Below are positions 25,401 to 37,004 of a stretch of 64,000 bases of DNA, one piece after another; the first letter of the stretch is position 1; each line of letters begins with the position of its first letter. The stretch comes from Paulownia fortunei (lineage: Eukaryota; Streptophyta; Magnoliopsida; Lamiales; Paulowniaceae): contig CM033108.1 of assembly GCA_019321725.1 (NCBI GenBank), positions 3,790,001-3,854,000 on the forward strand, read 5' to 3'. Below the pieces are notes generated by a model. That model was not told the DNA's origin. It made no database searches and was given only the letters and a program-made list of their open reading frames with translations. The position numbers were made by a program, and so were the translations under genes.

Positions 25401-28400
25401 GTCTTATAGGAAGTATCACTCGTATTAATGGTTAAATTGTTAAAACAAAGGAAGAGGGACAACCTTGGTTTATAAAAAACTGAAAAGAGTGTCCTAGTGG
25501 AGATGGCATGGGATGCAGTAGCAAGAACCCCCAGGTGCATACTGTGACTTGATATAACCGAAGATGGCATATTATTGAGCAGTCTCATGACCCTCCGCAC
25601 TCCAACTCGAAGCTCCCCATTCTCTCCTCTGCAAAAATTAATGAAGAAGATTGTGATTTTAAGCAGCTCAACACAGAATAAAAAACACATACCTTATACT
25701 CAACTGAGCATACCTTAGGAAGATAAAAGCATCTCCTGCAACTAACTTTTTTGCACTAACAAAGACACTCCATCCAGTAGTCAGTAAGTGGCGCCTTGGT
25801 TGACCTGAAAATGACATCAACCCACATCAATGTGAACAACTGAAAATTATACTACAAAACAAGAGCAGTTTATGCAACCAAAGCACCAATGGATACCAAA
25901 GGCACAAAAAATTATAACAGCACAATTATGACAAGGGTACTAGCATTCAGCAGCTCAGTAATCTAAAGGAGATATTGCATGTTTGTTTTTCGTTTTAAAA
26001 TCACTCATCCAATTAGAATAAATGATACAGACAAGATTTTCCAGAGATAAAGATGATATATATGACAACCAAATATGAGCTTAGAGCAGCTGGGGAGGCA
26101 TTTTGGCAATTAATGCCAATGCCAGGAACCTTAAACGGAGTTTTAGAATCAGCATGCCTCATGATCCATATACCAGGCAATGAGGGTTATTTTTGTGACC
26201 CGTATTTTATTTTCATTTTGATTCCAGATTACTATGTATCTTCTGAAGCAGAAATGACTTCTTTTATTGTTATGGTTGCACCTTTATGAGTCCTTAAAAA
26301 GTCCCAGATTCTATTTGGACAACATGTGTGTGCATGAGCCACGAATTAAGGCCTCCAGTACTAACTAACTTTACTGTACTATATATAGATACACTCCCTT
26401 GATCATTAAGATTCTAACCTCGGAAAATGTGACGGAAATGCCACTCATTGCCATGAAGATCAGAAGCTACCAATTCCTGCCAGGGTGGTTGCTGAGACAT
26501 ATCCTGCAACATGAACAAAATTTTAAATTTTTAGCCAATAGATAAAACAGAAAAGAAGTAGCACCATACAATGATCATAAGATTTGTACCAATGGAGGTA
26601 AACAATCGTCAGCATGCCTTCGTAAAACCGAGAACCCACCATGGGTGCTGGTATCAGAAGCAGTAAGAGTCTTACAAAATGAGTGGACAGTGCACCGTGG
26701 AGGTTCAGGTAGAGGCGGATCTGGACTTGTGATCTCACTTTGCTGATCCACCATAGAACAAAATAATGCTTTTTAATATATGTATTGGAAACTCAAAAGA
26801 AAAAACTAAGGTCAGAAGTAATTGACCTAGTGAATATGATTAGATTAAACAAGATTTGCAGAAAGCAGTTTCTAATAGATCATAGTTCGCCTTAATTGAC
26901 TCATAACTAAGTTTTAATGGGGAAAAAAATTTCTGAGATGCTTCATTGATAACCTCACAAGATAGAAAAGATATGCAATCGCATAACTATTTACTATTTA
27001 ACATGACTACTTGATTCAAATATCTACCCTTGGGATAAAAAAGAGAAAAGAATTACATTGTTTCCACCTACAGCCTTGACTGAGCTTAATCCAGATTCGA
27101 GCCAAAATTAAAATTGAGAACACCCAGAACTTATTCTAGATGTACTGTTAGACTGTTACCAAAATAGGATTGCCGAACATAACTATAATCAGTCTGATTC
27201 GCCACTAGATCCAAAACTAGTGTTTGTTGAACACTATGCCATAAGCATTCAGTGAGAAGGAAACAACAGAACTTGCATATAACTTCAAAAATTGAAAAAT
27301 TGTCCAGCTCAAATGATCATTTAACAAGTTTACAACTACATGGTTAGGGAATTGAATTTACATCTTGTTCAGGAATCAGTGTTACTTGTGCATACACCTC
27401 GTCCGTCTCTGTTTCAGCCTAGAATTTAATAAAAACAAGTCAATGTCAAATGGACAGCGTGGCAGAAATAAGTAGAAATTTCTGGCATAAACAAGCTACC
27501 TAAGAAGACAAAGTTCACTTGCTCAAATTCAAGTAGCCTTACCCGAAGCTGAACATGCATCACTTTGCAAAGAATTTTACAGGGTAAGTTGAAAGAAGGA
27601 AGTTGCTGATCTAATCCCTGATGTGTAGATGCTTCAAGCTAGATGACAACACAACATAAAATAAATTAGTGAATGGAATTACATAATGGACACATAAAAC
27701 ATAATAACAATTTATAAATCAGATTATGCTAGAGTGAGAAGTCTTCATCCAACATGGAAGGCGCAATCAAAAAGAAACTCACAAAGAAGGAAGTAAAGAA
27801 CTACTAAAACAGTCTCAAAAGTCATACGATGTCTAAGCAATAGGATAAAATTGCCCAGGTCATGAGACAGCATAAAAATTGACAACCAAAAGAGGCAAAC
27901 CCTTGCCAGAAACAAAAGTATCAGAAAAAGAAAAGATATTTTGGGACCCCATCCATGACAATAAAGCTATAGGTGAGAAACTAAGGGAATGTTTGGTTTT
28001 ATTTTGGGTTTTTTGGGAGCAGTGTTTTGGGGAAATGTATAGGAAAATATGATGTATGTTTAGTTTTATTTGGGGAATGTGTTTTGGAGTGTAATGACTG
28101 ATGTTTTGAAATACTTTGGGGAAGAGAAGATTGTTTCGGAGGAAAACTATTGGATAATATATAGTAAATGTTTGGTTTTATTTTGGGAGAATGAAAATGA
28201 TGTAACCTAAAGAATTATTTTGGGATAAGGGCAAATAAAAAAAAAAAAAAAAAAAAACAACCTGTTCCATGTGACCTTGGGAAAGTAGTAAACTCGTTCA
28301 CCTTCATGTGGAACAGTAACAAGGGGCCCAGCACAGGCATGCCAAAGTTCTTTATACAGAACTTCATTCGAGGCCCCTGTAATACAAACCAGACATTAAT

Positions 28401-29186
28401 AGAAATAAGGGACAGATGATAGATCCAAAAATTCATAAATATGAAAGAAAGTAAGTTTAGATAAATAAACATATTATAGAATACAACTAGCTAGATATTA
28501 TGGCAACATTTCTGTTCATGGAGAATGGAGGAAAGCACTTTCATCTGCAGGGAAATCTGCAAAGTGTTAGTATCAAACTATAGTATCCCCTCTAAGATGC
28601 TCCTACACTTTCCATGCTAAGTATTCCACCCCTTTTTTCTATAAAACAAAAATTGTCCATGGAACAGCATTCATCTCATCTTTACTAGCAACTACTTTAC
28701 AGGCTGCCGATCTTGACTGATATTATTATAGCTTACTACTTATGGACAGGACAGGATTAGTAAGGTTTTTCATATTCCAGTAATATATGACAAAAATGTT
28801 CATTTAAGCCATGGCACAGAAACGCAGCAAAATCAACTAGGAAACCACAATCAGCTACACCTCAACCCTAAACAGAAAAAAAAAAATTTACAGCTCCACC
28901 AGATAATAAGATAACTGACAAAATTTTCAACACTAAAAAGGAGACGTACCCATATAGGTTTAGACTTTACACCCCCAAGTGGCAGGTTGAAATGGAAGGA
29001 GAGAACTCAACCACATAGAGATGTTAGCATGCAATCATATATAATGATCTAAAGAGAATCCAATCAGATGCATAAAAATAAACCACTTAAACAAATCAAT
29101 TTCACAAAAATTATGAAGTTTCAAAACCTATAATTCACACCTGGGGATGGCTCTCCAGCAAAATGACCCGCCGCATGGTGTGCCAT
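22482..29186 (-). CDS. ARF1: ARF1-type auxin response factor, 14 coding exons, one-base frame break in exon 2
   Basis: A DNA-binding factor for auxin response elements. Coding exons in gene order: 29186-29141, 28376-28262, 27638-27543, 27418-27362, 26742-26590, 26503-26419, 25804-25714, 25628-25464, 25108-24989, 24884-24809, 24610-24445, 24367-23895, 23448-23258, 22650-22482. These sum to 2003 bases, one short of 668 codons. Without the break the product would be about 667 aa (Arabidopsis ARF1: 665). Visible: [11 protein letters not shown], the B3 domain with [17 protein letters not shown] (exon 5) and [11 protein letters not shown] (exon 7), the auxin-response middle domain (exons 8-11, ending [19 protein letters not shown]), a serine/proline-rich non-glutamine middle region as in repressor-class ARFs, and a PB1 domain with CTKVHMQG and the acidic [16 protein letters not shown]. 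In exon 2, after VYYFP, a base is missing before the conserved QGHMEQ, so as written the frame ends after about 62 codons. Either an assembly error or a real null allele is possible. The ARF1 identity is likely, not proven. Confidence 0.9.
27985..28257. mobile_element. Truncated Tourist-like MITE ending in an A21 tract, in ARF intron 2
   Basis: After TAA (27982-27984) the sequence GGGAATGTTTGGTTTTATTTTGGG matches the left terminal repeat of the complete element at 40635. The core motif ATGTTTGGTTTTATTTTGGG recurs near 28049 and 28167. The expected right terminus is absent; the similarity instead runs into 21 adenines at 28237-28257. This tract is four bases from the splice donor of ARF exon 2 and gives that intron a long T-run just after its donor. 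Confidence 0.6.
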
Positions 29187-30340
29187 GAGAAAAACAACTC
29201 AAAATCCACTGTAACACCAAACTGTTTTGGTGATTGGTGATTACTTTTGATCACTGATACAAATCTGACTTCTGCCAACTAATAAAAGTAAGTTACTTGA
29301 TAAATCTTTATATTATCTCAATTGTGGAAAACATAGATAATTGGGCCAGCAATCCATATCCACATAAATAAAACCCTTTTTCCTCAAGCCTCTAGCTTTT
29401 TGGCGTGGAATGTGGCAAAATAGTTGGTTCAGATCCACACTTTCTCACACTCAAATCGCGCAGACGGCGTGAACCCTTCAAATATGTCCAACAGAGATTA
29501 TCTTTATAACCTTAAGTTCTGGATAACTTCCTCTGCAAAAGAAAACAGTCGCCTTTTTCATCACACTTCCATACTAAACTCATTGCTCTGTATAAACCAG
29601 GAAGAAGAATAAAAATAAAAAAAGAATCAACTCAAGATCCTTCGAAGAACACTTCTTATTCGGAAGCATGCACGTATATATGAAGAGTAGATTGAGGATT
29701 TAGCTCCAAAACTACACAGCTTAATTCATTCTTACTATTATAACCAAACCCAAAAAAAAAAAAAAATGAAATTGTACATCAAGGGAAGTTTTTCATTTGT
29801 ATTTATTTCATTACTTTTTTTGGTTTAAATAAGTTAAATAAGTCAAAAAATTAAACTACGCTTCAGAAGACTCTCAGATCAATACAACTGCGGATGATAC
29901 AAAGAGAAACAAACGATACACCAACCTCTACAAAAGCTTCAATGCGCCTATTCATACCGCGGGAAAAAAACTGAAGCCTAAAGCACTGGGAGACAAGTGT
30001 ACTGACAAAACTTAACCGAAGAACATAAAAATCCAACACCAAACGAAGAATTCAACACTTACCAATAGAGCAGCCGCCTTTTCAACCACGATTTTCACAC
30101 GCAGCACCAAAACCCTAGAAAAATCCGCCGGTTTCCATATTTATCCCCAACCATCAGCACCAGCCAACCTCCCACTGTACTCGGCCCAACAATCAGCTCA
30201 AAAAGTTCCAAATTACCAGCTTTTCAGCTAATACATACTATAAACAACCAAAAATGTTTCTGGGTGGGAAAAACAGAAAGAGAAAGGAAAAAAGGAGAGC
30301 TAGAGAGAGAAAGAAGTAAGGAACCGGATGGTCTTCGTCT
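29187..30340 (-). promoter_or_regulatory. ARF 5' untranslated region with a leader intron
   Basis: The ATG at 29186 is preceded by 22 leader bases back to a clear acceptor (GTTTGGTGTTACAG at about 29222-29209). Upstream, CTCTATTG|GTAAGTG at 30063/30062 is a strong donor. A leader intron of about 0.85 kb is therefore likely, with the first non-coding exon from roughly 30340 to 30063; its CT-rich sequence fits a plant leader. This is inferred from splice-site strength only. Confidence 0.6.
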
Positions 30341-30398
30341 GGTTAAAGCGGACAGTAGTCGCGCACTTTCTCTCTCTTAAAAAATTGTATGTATAGCA

Positions 30399-30406
30399 CT
30401 TATATA
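30399..30406 (-). promoter_or_regulatory. Putative TATA box of the ARF gene
   Basis: TATATAAG on the minus strand, followed about 30-60 bases downstream by a CT-rich stretch (AAGAGAGAGAAAG, then CTCTAGCTCTCC). Start of transcription would fall near 30370. Confidence 0.5.
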
Positions 30407-30764
30407 TGCCTATTTTCGTAATCCTATTTTTAGATTTTCCGGGAAAATTGGGAGTACTGTAGGGAATAATGCGCGTCACAGAGGATAAATAATAAAAGAA
30501 GTTTTGATCTTAGAGGAAATTGGAGATTTTTTGTTGACTTTAATTTTAATTAATCCGCTATTTAATCAATAACCGTGTGATTAATTATCGGTGCATTCCA
30601 CGTGTAGCAATTTAGCATCACCGTTAATCACACTAAACATAGTATTAGAAATATTTTATGACATTAACAGCAATTGGTCCAAACAAAACAAACACGTGTT
30701 TTGTAATAAAATTTGTCGTTTAGGGTTTGAGTCAATTACATTTGAGTCGCTTTCAATTTTCACA

Positions 30765-30922
30765 GTCAGAGATGAAATTAATCGGCCTCATACAATGTAA
30801 GGTTTGAATTTGTATAATCTTAATTTTACATTTTTTTTTTGTCAAAAACATTTTTCACGTTGGAAGATGAAATTAATCGACTTCGTGCAATGTAAAAGTT
30901 TGAATTTGTATAAGCTTATTTT
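30765..30922. repeat. Short tandem duplication
   Basis: Two copies of AGATGAAATTAATCG-CTTCGTGCAATGTAA-GTTTGAATTTGTATAA-CTTA (near 30769-30822 and 30866-30919) separated by a T-rich spacer. Confidence 0.7.
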
Positions 30923-31005
30923 TATTTTTTAATGGTTGAACCAGACCGGCTAAAATTTATGGACACGTATAACAGTATGTCGGACATATGTGTCGTGTCG
31001 CATTT

Positions 31006-31335
31006 GACACGATATTCAATGCATATTTGGTATAACATGAAATATTTTTTTTTTGGAGTGTCGTCGCATTATTATTTAAGTATGTAAGAAGTTCAAATTT
31101 AACAGACGAAATTTATCTGATACAATATTCAATGCATATCTGGTACAATATGAAATATTTTTTTTGGAGTGTCGTTGAATTATTGTTTAAGTACGTAATA
31201 AGTTCAAATTTAACAGACGAAATTTATCTGACACGATATTCAATACATATCTAGTACAACATGAAATATTTTTTTTGAAGTGTCGTTGCATTATTGTTTA
31301 AGTACGAAGTTCAAATTTAATTAACGAAATTTATT
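31006..31335. repeat. Three tandem copies of a 111-113 bp unit
   Basis: Copies start at 31006, 31119 and 31230. Each begins GA(C/T)AC(G/A)ATATTCAAT(G/A)CATAT and contains GGTA(C/T)AA(C/T)ATGAAATATTTTTTT, GAAGTGTCGT or GGAGTGTCGT, ATTATTTAAGTA or ATTGTTTAAGTA, and AAGTTCAAATTTAA-AGACGAAATTTATC. No coding frame is shared between copies. Confidence 0.9.
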
Positions 31336-34300
31336 AAAATTTTAGGCGAAGGAATCCAAAATGTAATAATGTTAATGCTAACGTGCTTACATGTAAGGAG
31401 TTCATTTTGTATTAATGGAGTTCAAATGATTAGGACTTTTCTTGATTAAAATGAAAATATGATGGACTGAATTTGATAATAGTTGGACCCAAAAAATTGA
31501 AATTGAATAGTGATAAAAATGAGGGACCAAAAATATAATTATTATTGAACAAATACATTGGCGCTTTTCTTTCAAAAATCAATATATTTTTTTATTTTTA
31601 ATTTTTGTAAGTTCGCTCTCTATTAGGGATTAGTGTGTGGCAGACTAAATGTGTATGTATAGTTAATAAAAAATTTAAAATATTATATAATTATTTTATT
31701 ATAAATTTTATTTTATATATTTATTAAAATTTATAGCAACATTTAACTCGATGGGACTCAATTCAAATTTCTAGAATTTTGAATTCTATAAATGATAAAA
31801 ATATCTTTATTGGTTAGAGTCTGTTTGTGTTTTATTTCTATGCTTATTTTTATATTTTAGAATCACTAAGATCTCGTGTAAAAAAAAAAATGTGTTTAGA
31901 TTTGATATGTGGAAATATTGACTATATATGTATCGAAATAAAAATATATTTAGTTTATGGTTATCTATACACATAAAAATATATTTTTTTTGAAAATGTA
32001 TTTGGTAACATCATTTTAAAATAAAAAATAATAATTTATGAGTCCCACTATTATTTTTTATGTCCATCAATCAAATTATGGTGGGAGAATTTAATTTTAT
32101 GTGGTTTCCATTACTTTCTTTATTTTATATCAATATTATGTGATATAAAATATTTCTTAATTTGTTAGTATATTTTAATTATTTTTAATTATTAATGATG
32201 TAAGTCCTATTTTGACATAATAGAGATAAAAATGAAGCAAGGTTTGAGGGGGTTTACAAAAATTTGAAACTCGCCTGCTAAAGTTTGTAAAGACCTGGAC
32301 CCAACTTGTTAAATTGAACTTGTTAGACCTATTAGATCCATATTATAATTTTAAAAATATAAAAAAAAAATATTTTTTTAATATTTTTTAAAAATAATAT
32401 CACACAAATACATATATAATAAATTAAAACATATATCAAAAGATTAAATGGGCTAGTCCGGGGTGGTTTCGAAAAAAAAAAATCATACTAAACCCGTTTA
32501 TAATATATAAAATATTAATTCGGACCGTCCCATTATCATCCACAATTATAAATAAATTTGTGTTCAAAACTGGGTAAAATAAATATATTTTTTGAAATAG
32601 TAAAAAATAAAAAAATTCCTTTTGAAATATAAACAAACTATTAACAATTATGATAAATCTTTTGACCTTTTTAAAATCGTTCAATTGTAGTGGATGCTTT
32701 GCACATTGAAACTAATTCCTTAATTGAAGGGATGCTTTCTTTTTTAATTAGCTATCAATCATTATGAGTCCCATAACTCATGGGATTATGAGTTTTTGAA
32801 AAGAAAGCATCCATAAATCAAGAAAGCAGATCTTCATTGGATTAATATAATAATTAATTTATTGACTTATTTGAGTAATTTTATGTTACAATGAAGCTAC
32901 AATCTTTTTATTATTTTTTAAGTTGAATTTAAAGTTCACTTAATATAAAATTATTTAAAATTTATTTACCAAATTATTCTACCTAAATTTTTCTAATTTT
33001 TCCATGCAAATGCAAAATTTCATGCCATAGTTCCATCCATGAAGTAATCCAGTGAAACAATTACTTAATTTTTATACTGCTACAAAATTTATTGTACTCA
33101 ATTTTCTTCTCTATCTAAATGTTTGTAATATTCATATTTTTTTATCTTTTTAAATAAAATCTTCGTTTTGCTTCTCAATACTCATATTTAGTTTGATCAC
33201 CGTTCAGATCTTCTATGATCTCGAAATTATTAATTGTTATAATTTGTAATTATTTAATTCAAATTTAAATTACACTAAATGAAGTTGTTTACTTCATTTA
33301 ATTAAGTGTGATATACTAAAATATTCAACTTAGTCAAATATTTATTTTTAATAATAATGACCATGATAATATTTCAAACCAATTACAGTTGATAATTTTT
33401 TGTAAATAATTCTTCCCAAATAATCACACTCATCCGTCTAAAACATATAGAATATTTTGACCACAATACCCATGATTTTAAACATTATATTATAATTTAA
33501 GTTAAAGGGTATATTAATCAAAAGAGTAATAATTCGCATAATTACCTATCAAAGTAAACATTTAATAAATTTTTTGACTAATATATTATTTATAAAATAC
33601 ACATAAAATTTATTAAATAATTTAATATTAATTTCACATCTCATCATATTTTTCATCTATTATATTTCATTCCAACTAAATAACTAAACAACCTACATCC
33701 AACTTCTCAACAATATCCATCAATCCTTGGTAGTGTCATGTTCCAAGATAGATTATGTTCTCAATGCACATATATATTAAGTGTAATATTTTTTTTTTGT
33801 CTCATTTTTTTCATAAAATAGGATATTATGCTGAAATCCACTGGAGTGTACCGTATACTGCAGGATTGTTAACTTCTTTTGTTATTTGGTTGGAATTGAT
33901 GAAAAATATGATGAAATATGAAATAAATGTGTACTTTAATTGATAATTATATATATTTTGATTTATAATTATGTGAATTATTATATTTTTGATTAATTTA
34001 TTTTTAATTAAAAAAATCAAATTTAATTTAAATTTAAATTATAATATATGAATTAAAATAATGAGTATTATGATCAAAATATATTATATATATTTTAGAT
34101 AGAAGATATTTCATTTCACTTTATAAATTATTCATTAATTTTTTTTAATTATGCCGAATTTGAAATGATCACTAAAAATAAACATTTAATTGTAAGAATA
34201 TCATAATATACTCGAGCTAATCAACCTAATCGAATAAATGAAGTAAATAAGTATAGATTCCACCGAATTGATTGTGCTTATATATCCGCAATCAACTCAA

Positions 34301-34350
34301 TAACCTCCATGTTTTTCATTTGGTATGTTTAGTATATTTGCTCATATTTT
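31336..34350. other. AT-rich intergenic region
   Basis: No recognisable gene. It contains the second copy of the dispersed repeat also found at 520-780 (here about 32270-32545). All frames are short and low-complexity. Confidence 0.65.
32270..32545. repeat. Dispersed AT-rich repeat, copy 2
   Basis: Same order of motifs as 520-780: GGACCCAACTTGTTAAATT, ATAATTTTAAAAATAT, long A/T runs, ACAAATACATATA, AAACCCG, and a CATTATCATCC ending. Confidence 0.4.
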
Positions 34351-34355
34351 ATTTT

Positions 34356-34358
<3 letters not shown>

Positions 34359-34406
<48 letters not shown>
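34359..34406. repeat. (AT)24 microsatellite
   Basis: An uninterrupted AT dinucleotide run of about 48 bases. Confidence 0.95.
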
Positions 34407-34409
<3 letters not shown>

Positions 34410-34424
34410 TATGTTGTTGAGACA

Positions 34425-34620
34425 CTGCTGCAGAATCAAGGGCGGAGCCACTGCCGCCGGAGGATGATAATATACAGATCCCGAATTCCGATTGGCAGCT
34501 GCTAATGTGCGAGGATCTTCCGGGTCTCCGGCGCCGGAATATTCTAATGACCATTCAATTCCCATTATCTCCGACCAGATGCTCTGCACCTTCCGATGCC
34601 CCGTGAGATGGTACGCTATA
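34425..34620 (+). other. GC-rich island, possible gene fragment
   Basis: About 190 bases are far richer in G and C than their surroundings (for example GCGGAGCCACTGCCGCCGGAGG and CTTCCGGGTCTCCGGCGCCGG). One plus-strand frame stays open with EPLPPEDDNIQIPNSDWQLL and on to about 34605. The codon-like composition suggests a captured or decayed exon, but I recognise no family. Confidence 0.35.
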
Positions 34621-34734
34621 GTAGCATTTTCAGTTCAACTGTTTTCAAAAATCTACTAGGACAGCCCGACTCTTTTTTATGTTTTATGATACTTTTTGTT
34701 ATCTCTTTTTGATTTTTTGAGATTGATGAAAAGT

Positions 34735-36725
34735 TTATGTATTGGGGAAAAAATATTTTGCCATTTCCTTTTTACACTTTAATATTCAGACTACAAGATT
34801 TTTACACGTTTGTATATATGATCCAATTTTTCTGAATATTCGGCCGAGATCCTTATGTGCGTGGCAAATGTGATTTTGAATGCCTGCCAAACTTTGGACA
34901 ATTTCTTATTTTGCCGCCTCACTGTAAATATCACAAATTATGTTATATGTATTTTAAAAAAATAAATTGAATTAATATTTATTTTTATAAAAATATAATG
35001 TTAGTAAAATAATTTGTTTATTTATTCATTTTCTACTTTATTGTTGAACCATAAATTATATTCTGAAATTTTACCTCATCAAATCTTAATTGGACTATAA
35101 ATTATCAAATCCACACTGATATGGAGCATTAATGAAATATTAAATATAAAATAATTTATTACACTAAAATTGTAATATTTTTTTCTGCATTTCCCGTTAA
35201 AGTATATATATAATGAACCAGGATTTGCTTCTCATTTTCTGTACATTGGTACTAGGATTGTAATGAGACAATGAGATTGAATGTTGTCTTATAATATGAT
35301 GTTCTTGATCAAGAAACTTGCTCATCATGTGTACTACAATTTGGACATAATTTATTCTATAGTAAATACAAAATGAATGTTGTTTACGTTATTTATTGTT
35401 TTTGCAGATAAAACAATTAACAACAATGTTGATTGATCAAAGTTTGATCTTTTTTAGTCTAGTGTGAGAGTATTTCTTTTCTTTTCTTTTTTTTTTAAAA
35501 GATAAGGAGTATATTTGTTATTATAGAGGTAGGTTTTACTTAGAAAAGAAAATGACAAAAAATATAACTAGTTAGTTGTCAATTTTGAGGTGAATAAAAT
35601 TGTTGATGTGGCTTCTATTAAGTGAAGGAATAAACCAACTAGATTGTTAGTTAATAATAAATCACTAATTAAGATGATCTATGATACTACATAGATATAT
35701 ACTTATTCTTGCACAGATAATACTTATACCTCTAATATGAATGTTATAGTTATACAATTTTTCTTACCATTGTCATTTATTTTATAAAGTCACTTGATTG
35801 ATAAACAAATAGATGAGTTCCATGATAAAGTGGGGCAAGACTTAATCCTCGAACTAAAGTTTCTTAGATGATCATAAGCTACGTGTTTTAGTTATGATGG
35901 AATTAGACATAATATGTAACTACATCAAGTTCAAGTACTATAGAACTGTTGCACAAATATAAGTTGTCAATACATGTAAAATGATGAATATAGCATGCTA
36001 GAATGAACATGCTAATTTATAGTTGTAATTGATTCCAATTTGTAAGATTGGAGATATGTAATTTATAACGATGAATATGTAATATTACAGATATGCACTA
36101 TGTAAATTTGAGTATACAAGAATGCATTTTGAATAATAAATTAGTCTAAACTCAAATAAAATTTGAAAAGATAAAAAATATTACGATGTTAGTGCAATTA
36201 ATTATTTCTGTATTTAAGTTTCATTATTGCTCCATATTGGTATAGGATTTGCTAATTTATAGCTATAATTTATTTTAAATTTAAGAATTGATGAAGTAAA
36301 TTAAAGAATAGAATTTATAATTCAATAACGAAGTTGAAAACAAATAAATAAAAAAGTTAATTTTACTAACAATATATTTTTTATTAAGATAAGTATTAAT
36401 TCAATTTATTTTTTGTGAATAAGTAACATAAAAATATATATACATATTTTTCAATATTTTTTTAAAATGAGGCTGCAAAGTGAGAATCTGTGCAAAGTTT
36501 GGGTGGCAAAGTGCGAAAATACCAACATGGTTTGACGGTTTTGCCTTTCAAAATCATGTGTGCCACGCAAGTTAGAGAATTTCGGTGGAATATTATGCCG
36601 GAATTGGGTCATATAGAGCAATGTGTAAAAATTATGTAGTCTAGATGGTAAAGTATAACAAAAAAATTCAGATGACAAAGTATATGCGCATAGTTCGAAT
36701 GGAAAATTTGCCTATTGTGTTTGCA
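34735..36725. mobile_element. Putative 2-kb foldback-type element with long inverted ends
   Basis: The left end (34735-34925) and the reverse complement of the right end (about 36455-36720) share, in order, GGAAAA...TTTGCCAT, GACTACA-ATTTTTACAC, TATATGA-CCAATT, GAATATTC, GCGTGGCA-A-ATGATTTTGAA and CCAAACTTTG...TTGC.GCCTCA. The interior is AT-rich with no transposase-like frame. No target-site duplication is clear. A third copy of one end lies at 38985-39235. Confidence 0.55.
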
Positions 36726-37004
36726 AGGTGGAAATGAAAGAGCTGCAAAACTTACAAGTGATTACAATTTGTATGGAGACTTGAAAACCCGAGTCTATGA
36801 ATAATGAAAAGTGGGCTATAGAATTTGAGGCTGGTTTGCAGAGGATAATGTTAATGGCTTGGTTGGCTTGATACCAGAGGTCTAATTAACATGCTAAGTA
36901 AGAGTTGGGGTTTGATGTTTTGTGGCTTTAATTGGTCACACTGTTCCTGTTTGAGGCTTTGGAGGTTGATGTCCATAAATGGAGATTGCATCAAAAAAAT
37001 TTTA

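Noticed and set aside
26053..26289. Plus-strand frame inside an ARF intron
   Set aside because: It lies within the intron between ARF exons 6 and 7, has no recognisable similarity and no splice or promoter context.
28262..28282. Rescue of the ARF frame by the internal donor AAG|GTCACA
   Set aside because: It would restore the frame to exon 3 but delete GHMEQ, which is invariant in the family, and the regular donor CAG|GTTG at the conserved place is intact in position. I kept the frame break as the simpler reading.
31006..31335. CRISPR-like array
   Set aside because: Whole 111-113 bp units are repeated head to tail without unique spacers, and the setting is a plant nuclear genome.
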